From Flavobacterium sp. YJ01 (GTDB taxonomy: Bacteria > Bacteroidota > Bacteroidia > Flavobacteriales > Flavobacteriaceae): a stretch of 64,000 bases of DNA. Position 1 is the stretch's first letter, and each line of letters opens with the position of its first letter. The position numbers and the translations under genes were made by a program. Under the pieces are notes generated by a model. That model saw only the letters and a program-made list of their open reading frames with translations, did not search any database and was not told where the DNA came from. Positions 35,295 through 45,306 of this stretch are shown one piece after another. The stretch spans positions 496,001-560,000 of the forward strand of contig NZ_CP119757.1 of the NCBI RefSeq assembly GCF_029320955.1, given 5' to 3'.

Positions 35295-36389
35295 TTATGA
35301 ACATTCTGATTCTAGATTAATTTCATAATTCTGAATCAGTTCTGAAAATGCTATTTCTGATTTTGTAAAATACTTTCTAGTGCTTCGGTTCTTTTTTGCC
35401 CTATCGAAATATTTCTCAATAGAACCGTCTTCATAAGTAGAAATCAAAAGCGGATGAACGTAATAATCTTTGCAAACTTTTCGAGTATTTCCAAGCGCTT
35501 CAGCAGTTAAATCGAAAGCATTTATAACGTTCTGTTTAATTTCTTTTTCAGTTGAAGCAATTCCCATTTCCATCAAACTTTCGAAGAAAATAATAGACGC
35601 CGCCCACGTTCTGAAATCTTTCGCACTAAAATATTCTCCAGATATATTATGAAGGTATTCATTTACCATATGGCTGTCTAATACCTTTTTTTCTCCGTTT
35701 TTATCGTAATATTTAAAAACTTCCCAACCTGGAATTTCTTCACATCGGCTAACTAATTTTATCAGTTTTTTATTTCGGGTAGTTATCGTATGCTGTTTGC
35801 CTTTTTTGCCGACAAATTCAAATCGAAGTGAATTTTTATTGATATTGATATGACGTTTTCTCAAAGTAGAAAGTCCGTACGATTTGTTGTCTTTAGCATA
35901 TTTTTCATTTCCGATTCTAATGTGCGTTTCTTCCATCAACCGAATGACTAAAGCCGTTACCTTTTCCTTCGACCATTCTTTCTTCTCCAAATCAAGATCA
36001 ACTTGTTTTCGAATCGATGGAAGTTTTGCACCAAATGCCGCTATTTTATAAAACTTAGTCTGATTTCGAATCAGATTCCATTTTGGATGATAGCGATATT
36101 GCTTTCTATTTTTTAAATCTGTTCCAACTGCTTGTAAATGACCGTTTGTTATCGATGTGATTCGAACGTTTTCCCAAGCCGGTGGAAGCACTAAACTATT
36201 AATGCGTTTAATTTCATGTTTGCTCTTTACATTTTTTCCGTTTTTTTTATAAACGAAATTTTCTCCTTCGCGACATCTTACAATCGTCAATTGATTATCA
36301 TTTATATACTCCAGATCTAGTTTTTCTATTACTAAATGCGGTGTTTTTATCAATTGATTCATTAAAATTTCTTTTCTCGCAGCATTCAT
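35295..36389 (-). CDS. Type IB (poxvirus-like) DNA topoisomerase
   Basis: A 364-residue topoisomerase IB that relaxes supercoils through a 3'-phosphotyrosine link. Core features: LPPAWENVRIT (about 68), HLQAVGTDLKNRKQYRYHPKW (about 84-104), RIGNEKYAKDNKSYGLSTLRKRHI (about 157-180, with the first catalytic Arg), the Lys in FVGKKGKQH, RTWAAS after KDFRTW (second Arg), and the active-site Tyr in NTRKVCKDYYVHP (about 312-324). Bacterial members are non-essential and often sit with stress or Ku/LigD genes. A second in-frame ATG at 36362 is a possible start. It is 82 bp from the DUF1328 gene. Confidence 0.93.
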   Translation of the reverse strand: MNAARKEILMNQLIKTPHLVIEKLDLEYINDNQLTIVRCREGENFVYKKNGKNVKSKHEIKRINSLVLPPAWENVRITSITNGHLQAVGTDLKNRKQYRYHPKWNLIRNQTKFYKIAAFGAKLPSIRKQVDLDLEKKEWSKEKVTALVIRLMEETHIRIGNEKYAKDNKSYGLSTLRKRHININKNSLRFEFVGKKGKQHTITTRNKKLIKLVSRCEEIPGWEVFKYYDKNGEKKVLDSHMVNEYLHNISGEYFSAKDFRTWAASIIFFESLMEMGIASTEKEIKQNVINAFDLTAEALGNTRKVCKDYYVHPLLISTYEDGSIEKYFDRAKKNRSTRKYFTKSEIAFSELIQNYEINLESECS

Positions 36390-36430
36390 GATATTTAATT
36401 TTTTATCACACTATTAATTCATTTCAAATT

Positions 36431-36670
36431 TTAATTATTTCTTAGAGAGTCAATTAAACTCTTTTTATTCATATAAGATCTTCCTTGTATTCCGACTTTA
36501 CTCGCTTGTTTTTGAAGTTCTTCTTTTGTCCATTCTTCATAAGGTTTGGCTTTTCCGCCTTTTTCACCTGCATCTGGCGTATTGGCAATACGAGCGGATT
36601 TTTCTTTGCTGTATCCTTTTTTCACCAACGCCTCATATTGCTTTTCATTCTTAATTCTTGGATCTGGCAT
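36431..36670 (-). CDS. Small basic protein with Rho-N/SAP-like domain (DUF7218-like)
   Basis: A 79-residue protein. It begins DPRIKNEKQYEALVKKGYSKEKSARIAN, then a Gly/Lys linker (GEKGGKAKPYEEW) and a C-terminal LeuxxxA-type helix pair TKEELQKQASKVGIQGRSYMNKKSLIDSLRNN, which resembles the Rho N-terminal or SAP fold used for nucleic-acid binding. Proteins of this build are common in Bacteroidota beside topoisomerase IB or DUF stress genes. 41 bp upstream of the topoisomerase on the same strand, so possibly cotranscribed. Confidence 0.75.
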   Translation of the reverse strand: MPDPRIKNEKQYEALVKKGYSKEKSARIANTPDAGEKGGKAKPYEEWTKEELQKQASKVGIQGRSYMNKKSLIDSLRNN

Positions 36671-36810
36671 AACTTTAATTTTTAAAGATTATTTCTAAAA
36701 ATCTGATAAGTCAAAGTTCCTCAAAAAGTAAGGCGATTCTGTTATACAATTATGGTTTGAATTTTCAAATTTGTGGGATGGGAATTCTGAAAGTGGAAAT
36801 GTAAAAGTTA

Positions 36811-36862
36811 ATGGTTGATGGTTGATGGTTGATGGTTGATGGTTGATGGTTGATGGTTGATG
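36811..36862. repeat. Tandem TTGATGG heptamers
   Basis: About seven direct copies of GTTGATG (preceded by one GTTAATG) next to a terminator. A short-period array likely to vary in copy number. Confidence 0.85.
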
Positions 36863-36868
36863 CAAAAA

Positions 36869-36906
36869 AAAATCCCAACTCTATAGGGAGTTGGGATTTT
36901 TTTTTT
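36869..36906 (-). terminator. Terminator of the membrane-protein gene
   Basis: Perfect 13-bp stem AAAATCCCAACTC (36869-36881) with GAGTTGGGATTTT (36888-36900), long A and T runs on either side. Serves the minus-strand gene ending at 36931. Confidence 0.88.
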
Positions 36907-36930
36907 AAATATTAAAAAGCACTAATTTCT

Positions 36931-37470
36931 TTAATCTAAATATTTAACATTTAATAAACCATTAGTAAATTCTACCTTGATAACATCTTTATTTTTATAC
37001 TCATGAATTGACTTATATTTTGAACTAATTATATGATTGCTGATTTTATCCAATTCTTCTTTTTCATCGATAAAATTTTTGCCGTCATATAATTCATAAA
37101 CTTTATTTTCTTTGTTTTCAATTATATTATATTCTACAACAGCTACTTCGTGAACAAATTTTGTATTAATGTAAAGCAAAAAGTTATCGATGTAAGTTTT
37201 AAAAAAATACGGAATCATAAATGCATATAGCATAATTACAAGCAAATTACCTATTCTTATTTTCTTCTTTAAAAAATAAATGAAATAAAAAACTATTATC
37301 ACTAATAATAGAAGAGAAATTACGATTGAATATTTCCATGAATCTTCTTTAAATGCGTAAATGTCTGTTCTCAGATATTTACTTTTCGCAGATTTAAAAT
37401 AAAATCCAAGCAAAATAAAAATGCCCAACAATACTATATTTACAATGGTAAACATTTGCGTTTTTTTCAT
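36931..37470 (-). CDS. Hypothetical membrane protein with three N-terminal helices
   Basis: A 179-residue protein with hydrophobic segments at about 7-25, 46-67 and 74-92, then a soluble region with short charged strands (VVEYNIIENKENKVYELYDG). No family recognised. The codons are strongly A/T-biased even for this window, with many Lys and Ile. The next gene upstream on the same strand is also a small unknown membrane-anchored protein. Confidence 0.55.
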   Translation of the reverse strand: MKKTQMFTIVNIVLLGIFILLGFYFKSAKSKYLRTDIYAFKEDSWKYSIVISLLLLVIIVFYFIYFLKKKIRIGNLLVIMLYAFMIPYFFKTYIDNFLLYINTKFVHEVAVVEYNIIENKENKVYELYDGKNFIDEKEELDKISNHIISSKYKSIHEYKNKDVIKVEFTNGLLNVKYLD

Positions 37471-37587
37471 AATAGTAATAAAATGATTTTGTAGCTTTTT
37501 TTAATGACAAAATTCTTTATTTGCAGGGTAATTATCTTCATTTGAAAACAATCTATTTCTGCCTTTTGTGTCTTGGATTAGATTAAA

Positions 37588-37986
37588 TTAACTCCAACTC
37601 ATATTAATTAAAACTCTGTTTCCGGTTATTTCGACTTTTCCTCCAGATGATTCCAAATCTTCTCTTGGATAAATGAGATAGATTTTGGTGTTTTTTATAG
37701 TTTTTGGAATATTATTTTTGAATCCTTTACTCTTTAGCATCCATTTTTTTATTTCCAATTCAGAACTTTCAAACTCAATTATAAATTGACGTGTAAAGAT
37801 TGAGCCTCTTTTTTCCATATCAATAATCTCTGCATTTTCAGGAAGTTTTTCTAATTGTCCCCAACTCAAAGCACTTTTTATAGCATCTTCTCTTTGCCAA
37901 GGCATTACAAATGGCGAGAAAAAATTTATGTAAATGCAAAAAATTCCAAATAAGATAAATAAACAAATTGTTCTAGCTATTTTCAT
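37588..37986 (-). CDS. Hypothetical membrane-anchored protein
   Basis: A 132-residue protein with one N-terminal hydrophobic segment (about 5-25, ICLFILFGIFCIYINFF) and a soluble domain with VMPWQREDAIKSALSWGQL. The start at 37986 (MKIARTIC) places the helix as a normal anchor or signal; a longer reading to 38040 adds 18 basic residues. No family recognised, no motif. Same strand and composition as the preceding unknown, but 117 bp apart. Confidence 0.5.
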   Translation of the reverse strand: MKIARTICLFILFGIFCIYINFFSPFVMPWQREDAIKSALSWGQLEKLPENAEIIDMEKRGSIFTRQFIIEFESSELEIKKWMLKSKGFKNNIPKTIKNTKIYLIYPREDLESSGGKVEITGNRVLINMSWS

Positions 37987-38152
37987 TGATATTCTACATG
38001 TTAGTTTTCTAAATTTAATTTTACTTGATAAATCATACATTCTTTATCAGAATTAAAAATATAAAAATCCTATAACAATCTTTTAAAATCCTGTAAAATT
38101 TTCTTACATCTTCTGAATAATTTTACATTATAACATTTAAACTATTAAAATC

Positions 38153-38740
38153 ATGAAAAAGTTACTATTAGCCGGAAAAACCATTTTAGGAGCAGGACTA
38201 CTTATATTATGCCTTCAATCTTGTAAAAATGAAACTAAACAAGAAGATCCAAAAGAAGTAGCAGAAGATGCAAATGAGGCAAAATTCGATTCTATTGACA
38301 GCAAAGAAGACGATTCTGAGTTCTTAGTAGATCAGGCTGAAGTAAATTTGGCAGAAATTGAAATTGGTAAACTGGCACAAACTAAAAGTACAAACGCTGA
38401 AGTGAAAAAATTTGGTAAAATGCTTGTTGATGAGCATACTAAATCGGCTTCTGAAGTTAGTGCATTAGCAAAAGCGAAAAACTTTACTCTTCCAACTTCT
38501 TTAACTGAAGACGGACAAGAGGAATACAATAAATTGAACGAAAAAACTGGTGTTGATTTCGATAAAAAATTCGCTGACTTAATGATTGACGGTCACGAAA
38601 AAGCAATCAAAAAACTAGAAAAAGCCGCTAAAGATGCCAACGATCAAGAAGTTAGAACTTGGGCAGCTAATAATATTGCAGGTTTAACGGCACATTTAGA
38701 ACACGCTAAATTGCTGAAACAAAACCTAGACAAAAAGTAA
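38153..38740 (+). CDS. DUF4142 lipoprotein
   Basis: A 195-residue predicted lipoprotein (LLILCLQSC, lipid Cys24). After an acidic linker (about 25-55) comes the ferritin-like helical DUF4142 domain: FLVDQAEVNLAEIEIGKLAQTKSTNAEVKKFGKMLVDEHTK (about 62-100), then DFDKKFADLMIDGHEKAIKKLEKAAKD and TAHLEHAKLLKQ. Family function is unknown; it is usually periplasmic and stress-associated. Its helical residues include His pairs (DEH, DGH, LEH) that could bind a metal. Confidence 0.9.
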   Translation: MKKLLLAGKTILGAGLLILCLQSCKNETKQEDPKEVAEDANEAKFDSIDSKEDDSEFLVDQAEVNLAEIEIGKLAQTKSTNAEVKKFGKMLVDEHTKSASEVSALAKAKNFTLPTSLTEDGQEEYNKLNEKTGVDFDKKFADLMIDGHEKAIKKLEKAAKDANDQEVRTWAANNIAGLTAHLEHAKLLKQNLDKK

Positions 38741-38838
38741 AATAAATTTAATTGGTTATTATTTATTTTTAGAAGTAAAGATTCTGAGATTCTAAGGTTC
38801 TAAATGTAGCATCTAAGAACCTCAAATCTTTGCTAAAG

Positions 38839-38880
38839 ACCCCTTCAAGAGTTGAATTGCTTGAGGGGGTTGTTTTTTTT
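38839..38880 (+). terminator. Terminator downstream of the DUF4142 gene
   Basis: ACCCCTTCAAG (38839-38849) pairs with CTTGAGGGGGT (38860-38870, one G-U pair), followed by TGTTTTTTTT. Confidence 0.85.
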
Positions 38881-38884
38881 GGGG

Positions 38885-38962
38885 ACAAAGGTTCAGAGGC
38901 ACAAAGGGACAAAGGTTTTTTTGAAAGCCTCTGAACCTTTGTCCCTTTGTTCCTTTGAACCT
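38885..38962. repeat. Inverted repeat of the GGTTCAAAGAGG/CAAAGG family
   Basis: Left arm of AAAGGTTCAGAGGCACAAAGG words; right arm AGCCTCTGAACCTTTG and CCTTTGAACC words. Located directly at the end of the amidohydrolase gene, terminator-like. Sister words occur at 52902-52935, 54604-54640 and 55013-55080. Confidence 0.8.
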
Positions 38963-40322
38963 ATACTTTTAAAGATCCTGAAATCATTTTCCCTTTAAAG
39001 AAAACTCCTTCTCTTTTTGGAAGACGTGCTACAGCTTCGGCAGAACAGCTTGCTTTTACTAGAATAAAGTCGGCATCGTTTCCTGGTAATGGCCAAGTTC
39101 GTGTTCCGGCATCATTTAATGGTAAAATTTCGTCTTTTGTTGCAATATGAAGTGCTCGGCTTAAACCAAATTCGTCAGTCCATCCGTAAAGTTGTGCGCA
39201 TAATTTTGCTTTTTCTAGCATATCGCAAGTTCCAAAAGGCTGCCAGTGATCGACAATACTGTCTGTTCCTGTCATCAATTTTACTCCGTATTTTTTTAGC
39301 GTCGGAATTGGCATTATAGTTCTTCCAATCGGAATGGTCGAAATTACTCCAATTCCTAAATTGCCCATTTGTTCGGCAATTTTCTCCATATCTTTTGGTT
39401 CCATTCTTGCCAAAGCAAAACCATGACTTATATATGTTTTTCCTTGCAGTTCTTTATTTTCTTCTGTTCTTTTTATAATATATTCGATTGCAGCTTTTCC
39501 AGATGGCGGTGATTCATGCAAATGAATATCAATTCCTTTTTTATTGTCCAGAGCAATTTGAAACATCACATCGAGCGATTTTTCCATATTGCCATCAACA
39601 TTTGTCGGATCTAAGCCTCCAATAAAATCAACTCCCATTTTAGCCGCTTCACGCAATAACGGTTCTGACTGCGAATACAAAATTCCGTGTTGCGGAAAAG
39701 CTACAATTTCCCATCCAAAACTATCTTTATTATTTTCTAATGCTGCCAAAAGATGTTCCAGACTTTTCAGTCCGCTTACGGGATCAATATTTGTTTGACA
39801 TCTAGCAAAATAGCTTCCTTGACTTTGCATTAATTTAATCGCTTCTTCTGCTTTTCGCTGTGAATCGGGTAATAATTGCGGAATCAATTTTTGCTCCAGC
39901 GTAATCATATCTTTTACGGTATATCCTTTTCTAGGAGCTGCATTCCAAGTGCCACCATAAAATGTTTTATCGATATGAATGTGCATATCTCGCAAACCCG
40001 GAAGCATTAAAAGTCCTTTTGCATCTATGGTTTTTAGTTTTAAATCAGATTTTCCAGAAATGATACTTTTGATTTTACCATTAGCAATATGCAGATTGTA
40101 TAAGTTTGTTTTTGTGGCTACAACTTCATTTTTTTCGTTGTATTCAAAACCATCTTCCAATCTTACATTGCTTAAAATATATTCTCCTGAAGTTTTATTT
40201 TCTTCCATAACCGGCAAAACTTGCGAAGCTGCATTTGCTCCAATTCCAGAAAACAACGCTGCGCCTGTTGCCGCTGCTCCTAATCCTAAAAACTTCTTTC
40301 TGCTTATGAGATTTTCTTCCAT
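38961..40322 (-). CDS. Exported amidohydrolase, cytosine deaminase-like
   Basis: A 453-residue metal-dependent hydrolase. The N-terminus SRKKFLGLGAAATGAALFSG is Tat-like (SRKxFL, with Lys replacing the second Arg), suggesting export of a folded protein. Amidohydrolase features: LMLPGLRDMHIHIDKT (about 107-122, HxH metal ligands), DIHLHESPPSG (about 267), a later YISHGFAL (about 295) and TGTDSIVDHW (about 355, catalytic Asp). The order matches cytosine deaminase and related cyclic-amide hydrolases. Substrate unknown. The start at 40322 (MEENLISRKKF) places the signal properly. It lies downstream of an AraC regulator on the same strand. Confidence 0.85.
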   Translation of the reverse strand: MEENLISRKKFLGLGAAATGAALFSGIGANAASQVLPVMEENKTSGEYILSNVRLEDGFEYNEKNEVVATKTNLYNLHIANGKIKSIISGKSDLKLKTIDAKGLLMLPGLRDMHIHIDKTFYGGTWNAAPRKGYTVKDMITLEQKLIPQLLPDSQRKAEEAIKLMQSQGSYFARCQTNIDPVSGLKSLEHLLAALENNKDSFGWEIVAFPQHGILYSQSEPLLREAAKMGVDFIGGLDPTNVDGNMEKSLDVMFQIALDNKKGIDIHLHESPPSGKAAIEYIIKRTEENKELQGKTYISHGFALARMEPKDMEKIAEQMGNLGIGVISTIPIGRTIMPIPTLKKYGVKLMTGTDSIVDHWQPFGTCDMLEKAKLCAQLYGWTDEFGLSRALHIATKDEILPLNDAGTRTWPLPGNDADFILVKASCSAEAVARLPKREGVFFKGKMISGSLKV

Positions 40323-40415
40323 ATCTTGATTTTTACATTTTATAATACGATTCAAATTTTATATTGAAAAGTATTATGCAAAATTCGTTTAGAAACCGAA
40401 AAATGAACGGTAATA

Positions 40416-41288
40416 TTACGGATAAGGATGGTAAAATTTATAACTTTCTTTAAAATCGCCTGGTGTTTTGCCAACGTACTTTTTAAATACTTTAGTAAAA
40501 TAAGTATTATCGTTAAACCCTAACTGATAAGCAATTTCCTTGATTGATAAGTCTGTACTAGTAAGCAGACGTTTTGCTTCGAGTATTGTTCTTTCTTTTA
40601 TAACATCGCCAGCAGGAATTTTTAAATAGCGTTGCGAAAGAATATTGAGATAATTGGGTGTAATATTTAATTTATCGGCATAAAAATGTACCGAAGATTC
40701 TTCATTAAAATTATGATCAATCAAAAAATTAAACTGTTTAATAATCTTTTCTGGTTTTGAAGAAGAATCATGTTCTGGAAACTGAATTAAATAATCTTTC
40801 TGCAACAATTTTAATAATAAATGAAGTTGCAACAACGTGATTTCTTTGTTTAACAAATCATTTTCGAGTAGCAATAATTCAATATCATGAAGATGTTTTT
40901 TTAATTCCTGAAATCTGCTTTCGCTCAATGTAAGGCAATAAGGAACATTTTGTTCAAAAAAAGGCAATGCCGTTAAACCTGAAAATACATTTACAATTTC
41001 AGATGAAAGCATCAGCTGAAAACCTATTGTATCTTCATTTAGCAGCCAATTATGCACTTGGCCAGGCCTAACAAAGAAAACCTGATAATCATCAACGGTG
41101 TATTTTGTGAAATCGACATTATGAATTCCCGATCCTTTTTCTACAAAAAACACGAGGTAAAAATCGTGTTTATGAGGCTGTTCAAAAGCATTTCTTCCCT
41201 TTACGCTATGGCGAAATAAGGTAATACCTAAAGTTTCTTCTCCAAGTATATTGCCAACAGATAAAACAGGAATTGAATCTTTATTCAA
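40416..41288 (-). CDS. AraC family transcriptional regulator
   Basis: A 290-residue regulator with an N-terminal cupin sensor (about 20-120, with HKHDFYLVFFVEKGSG-like HEPHKHDFYLVFF and VFFVRPGQVHNW) and a C-terminal double HTH (about 195-285: VHFYADKLNITPNYLNILSQRYL, then SIKEIAYQLGFNDNTYFTKVFKKYVGKTPGDF). The first codon is TTG: no ATG lies between it and an upstream stop 27 nt away. It precedes the amidohydrolase on the same strand by 93 bp and may control it; this is inferred only from position. Confidence 0.9.
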   Translation of the reverse strand: MNKDSIPVLSVGNILGEETLGITLFRHSVKGRNAFEQPHKHDFYLVFFVEKGSGIHNVDFTKYTVDDYQVFFVRPGQVHNWLLNEDTIGFQLMLSSEIVNVFSGLTALPFFEQNVPYCLTLSESRFQELKKHLHDIELLLLENDLLNKEITLLQLHLLLKLLQKDYLIQFPEHDSSSKPEKIIKQFNFLIDHNFNEESSVHFYADKLNITPNYLNILSQRYLKIPAGDVIKERTILEAKRLLTSTDLSIKEIAYQLGFNDNTYFTKVFKKYVGKTPGDFKESYKFYHPYP

Positions 41289-41324
41289 AGAATTTGCTTT
41301 TGATTGTTCTTTTCAAAAATACAA

Positions 41325-41473
41325 AAAAGAGGCTAAGTTATTAAGATGCGAAGATTCTAAGTTTTTTTATTTTGTCTTTAATCTCAGCATCTATTTTTAC
41401 TTTCTAGATGTTGAAATATTGTGATTAGATACCAAAAAAACTCAGAATCTCAGAATCATAGAGTCTTAGAATC
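41325..41473. repeat. CTTAGAAC-family inverted repeat
   Basis: The gap between the AraC gene and the alcohol dehydrogenase is filled by GCTAAGTTATTAAGATGC-type words on the left and ACTCAGAATCTCAGAATC words on the right, pairing imperfectly. No other feature seen. Confidence 0.65.
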
Positions 41474-42526
41474 TTATTTCAAAGAAGCCATATCAATTAC
41501 AAAACGATATTTGATATCTCCTTTTAATAATCTTTCGTAAGCGTCATTTACTTCGTTTACGCCAATCAATTCGATATCAGCTGTAATATTATGTTCTGCA
41601 CAGAAATCAAGCATTTCTTGAGTTTCTGCGATTCCACCGATTAGAGAACCCGAAAAACTTCTTCTTCCTAAAATCAAACTGAAAGACGTTACAGGAAGCG
41701 GATCCATTGGAGCTCCAACAAGAGTAAGTGTTCCGTCAACTTTTAGTAAATTTAAGTAAGCATCGATATTATGTTCTGCAGAAACGCAGTCTAAAATAAA
41801 GTTTAAACTTCTAGCATGTTCTGCCATTTGCGCTTCGTCTGTAGACAATACAACTTCATCTGCTCCAAGACGTTTTGCATCTTCTGTTTTAGATAAATTA
41901 GTTGTAAAAACCACAACATGAGCGCCCATAGCTTTTGCTATTTTGATTCCCATGTGACCTAAACCTCCAATTCCTACGATTCCAACTTTTTGACCAGGAC
42001 CAACTTTCCAATGTTTTAATGGCGAATAAGTTGTAATTCCTGCGCACAATAATGGAGCAACTCCTGCAAGATCTAATTTATCTGAAATGTGCAATACAAA
42101 GCTTTCATCAACTACAATACTTTGAGAATAACCTCCAAAAGTTTGTCCGCCTAAATGCTTGTCAGGCGAATTAAAGGTCTGGATATTTCCTTCATCACAA
42201 AATTGCTCTAAATCATTTTTACAATGTTCACATTCTCTGCAAGAATCAACCAAACAGCCAACTCCAGCTAATTCGCCAACTTTAAAATTTTTTACATGAT
42301 CGCCGACTTTTACAATACGTCCAACAATTTCATGTCCAGGAACTATCGGATAAATAGTACCATGCCATTCATTTCTAACCGAATGTAAATCTGAATGACA
42401 GATTCCGCAATATAAAATCTCAATTTCCACATCATGCGCCTGAACTGCTCTACGCTTAATATCTAATGTTTGTAAAGGCGCGTCAGCCGCTTCTGTACCA
42501 AATGCTTTTATGTTTTTTGTTTCCAT
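41474..42526 (-). CDS. Zinc-dependent NAD(P) alcohol dehydrogenase (YahK/cinnamyl-type)
   Basis: A 350-residue medium-chain dehydrogenase. Catalytic zinc ligands are Cys40 in CGICHSD, His65 with Glu66 in PGHEIVG, and Cys161. Structural zinc is held by Cys96, Cys99, Cys102 and Cys110. The nucleotide fold shows GIGGLGHMGIKIAK (about 185-198). The family reduces aldehydes with NADPH. It follows an aldo/keto reductase by 55 bp on the same strand, and a cupin gene lies further upstream: together a small carbonyl-reduction set. Confidence 0.94.
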   Translation of the reverse strand: METKNIKAFGTEAADAPLQTLDIKRRAVQAHDVEIEILYCGICHSDLHSVRNEWHGTIYPIVPGHEIVGRIVKVGDHVKNFKVGELAGVGCLVDSCRECEHCKNDLEQFCDEGNIQTFNSPDKHLGGQTFGGYSQSIVVDESFVLHISDKLDLAGVAPLLCAGITTYSPLKHWKVGPGQKVGIVGIGGLGHMGIKIAKAMGAHVVVFTTNLSKTEDAKRLGADEVVLSTDEAQMAEHARSLNFILDCVSAEHNIDAYLNLLKVDGTLTLVGAPMDPLPVTSFSLILGRRSFSGSLIGGIAETQEMLDFCAEHNITADIELIGVNEVNDAYERLLKGDIKYRFVIDMASLK

Positions 42527-42540
42527 TTTTTATAGTTTGT

Positions 42541-42572
42541 TTTTTGTTTCAAGTTTCAAGTTTCAGGTTTAA
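42541..42572. repeat. GTTTCAAG-family repeat
   Basis: Three consecutive words GTTTCAAGTTTCAAGTTTCAGG between the AKR and ADH genes. No pairing partner in this copy. Confidence 0.7.
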
Positions 42573-42581
42573 ATAACTGAT

Positions 42582-43694
<1,113 letters not shown>

Positions 43695-43697
43695 TCT

Positions 43698-44105
43698 TTA
43701 AAGACTGCTTAAAAGAAAATATTCTCCATCAGTTACTTTTTCTAACCAAGTTCCATGACCTTTATCTACTTCTGTGATAATGGCAACATAAGAGAATTTA
43801 TCAAATGGAGTTGCTCCGTACCAATGTTCTACACCCGGTAAAATTGTAACTACCTCATCTTTTTGAAGCTTTCTAACGGCTTTTCCTCTTTCTTGGTAAT
43901 ATCCAGTTCCTCCTTTTGCAATCAGCATTTGCAGACCTACGTTGCTATGCCAATTACTTCTTGCGCAAGGCTCAAAAGTAACTTCCTTAATAACAGTGTT
44001 TTCTGGATGAATATCACTAGTTTGTTTTTTGTAGGATACGTCACCCGTCATATAAGTATTCGGGACTTTTCCTTCTTCAATAACGGTTGAATAATTTGTT
44101 GACAT
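43698..44105 (-). CDS. Cupin domain protein
   Basis: A 135-residue single cupin. Motif 1 reads WHSNVGLQMLIAKGGTGYYQERG (about 53-75), motif 2 VVTILPGVEHWYGA (about 84-97), with His53 and His93 as likely metal ligands. PENTVIKEVTFEPCARSNWHSN is the version found with carboxymuconolactone decarboxylase-like or AKR clusters in many bacteria. Activity unknown; may be a small-molecule binder or isomerase. It heads the cupin-AKR-ADH set, with an AraC regulator just upstream. Confidence 0.88.
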   Translation of the reverse strand: MSTNYSTVIEEGKVPNTYMTGDVSYKKQTSDIHPENTVIKEVTFEPCARSNWHSNVGLQMLIAKGGTGYYQERGKAVRKLQKDEVVTILPGVEHWYGATPFDKFSYVAIITEVDKGHGTWLEKVTDGEYFLLSSL

Positions 44106-44334
44106 AAATTTACTTATTTTTTTGAGATTGACTATATTAAAAACAACTTATCTAATTCATTATCAGAATTATAAACTAAATTTTAAAAAGCTAGAATCCG
44201 CTTTATGAAGTAGTAATTTAGTTTTTCCAAAACTGATAAATTATTTCAGCGTTGTAATTTCAAGGCAAAATTAGGTCAACATGACTTTCTGAAAATAACA
44301 ATATTCAAACAAAAAATTATGAAATTGAAACAAT

Positions 44335-45204
44335 TTACACTCGAAGCGATTTTGGAACTGTGCCTGTAAGTCTTTTAAAATAATTATTGAAATAACTCGG
44401 ATATTCAAATCCAAGTGAATAACCAATATCCGAAATACTCCAATCTGTATGTTGCAACAAAGCCTTTGCTTCATTAATAATTCGTTCTGTAATATGCGCC
44501 GTCGTCGGTTTTCCTGTGACTTCTTTTACCGAACGATTTAAATGGTTAACATGTACAGCAAGACTTTGCGCATAATCTTGAGGTGTTTTTAATGCCAAAG
44601 GTTCGTTTTTAGTTTCTATCGGAAATTGTCTTTCTAACAATTCTAAGAATAAAGAGGTAATTCTAGAAGAGGCATTTTTATGTTTAAAGAAATTTTCTGA
44701 AGGCTGCATTTTCATCGATTCATGAATAATCAAGTTGACGTAACTACGCATTAAATCGTCTTTAAAAACATAATCTGTTTCATATTCTTTAATCATTTTT
44801 TGAAACAAAGAATCTATAAAAAGCTTTTGTTCAGCATTTAAAGAAAAAATTGGCGTTCCTCCTATTTTAAATAAAGGCGATTCATGAAGTGTTTCAGAAC
44901 GGTCTTTTGCTCGTAGAAATTCTTCTGTAAAAACACAGGCATAACCTTCATAACCTTCAGAAAGCGTTTCCCAAGAATACGGAATAATCGGATTGCCGAA
45001 AAACAAAATTGTTCCGTCAGTTTCAATTCCGCGATCTGCGTATTGTATAAGACTTTTGCTAGTATTGATACAGATTTTATAAAAATCTCTACGACTGTAA
45101 ACGGGAATCTTACTTTGATCTCCGTTTATTTGATACACTTTAAAGCCTTTCAGTTTTAAATCTGAAGTAAAATCGCAATTCTGAGTTTCTGTTTGATTAT
45201 TCAT
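44335..45204 (-). CDS. AraC family transcriptional regulator
   Basis: A 289-residue regulator. The N-terminal part (about 1-150) is a cupin-like sensor of the GIETDGTILFFGNPIIPYSW type seen in Bacteroidota AraC proteins. The C-terminal double HTH (about 190-285) contains DYAQSLAVHVNHLNRSVKEVTG and SISDIGYSLGFEYPSYFNNYFKRLTGTVPKSL. It is the natural candidate to control the cupin-AKR-ADH genes 230 bp downstream on the same strand, an arrangement often seen in flavobacteria. A -7 box lies right before its ATG. Confidence 0.92.
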   Translation of the reverse strand: MNNQTETQNCDFTSDLKLKGFKVYQINGDQSKIPVYSRRDFYKICINTSKSLIQYADRGIETDGTILFFGNPIIPYSWETLSEGYEGYACVFTEEFLRAKDRSETLHESPLFKIGGTPIFSLNAEQKLFIDSLFQKMIKEYETDYVFKDDLMRSYVNLIIHESMKMQPSENFFKHKNASSRITSLFLELLERQFPIETKNEPLALKTPQDYAQSLAVHVNHLNRSVKEVTGKPTTAHITERIINEAKALLQHTDWSISDIGYSLGFEYPSYFNNYFKRLTGTVPKSLRV

Positions 45205-45208
45205 TTTG

Positions 45209-45216
45209 CAAAGTTA
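45209..45216 (-). promoter_or_regulatory. Candidate -7 box of the AraC gene
   Basis: Minus strand TAACTTTG fits TAnnTTTG and ends 4 nt before the ATG, so the message would be leaderless. No clear TTG at 17-23 nt upstream. Confidence 0.4.
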
Positions 45217-45247
45217 TGAAAATCAAACAATATTATTTTGTTATTTT

Positions 45248-45306
45248 TTTGTTTCAGGTTTCAGGTTTAACGCGACGCATAAAACTTGAAACCTGAAACC
45301 TGAAAC
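45248..45306. repeat. GTTTCAGG-family hairpin
   Basis: GTTTCAGGTTTCAGGTTT (45250-45267) pairs with AAACCTGAAACCTGAAAC (45288-45305) around a GC-richer ACGCGACGC loop. Directly at the 3' end of the GH2 gene; may act as its terminator. Confidence 0.8.

Noticed and set aside
44271..44474. 67-residue reading frame on the minus strand
   Set aside because: It lies over the 3' end of the AraC gene in another frame and has no family likeness.
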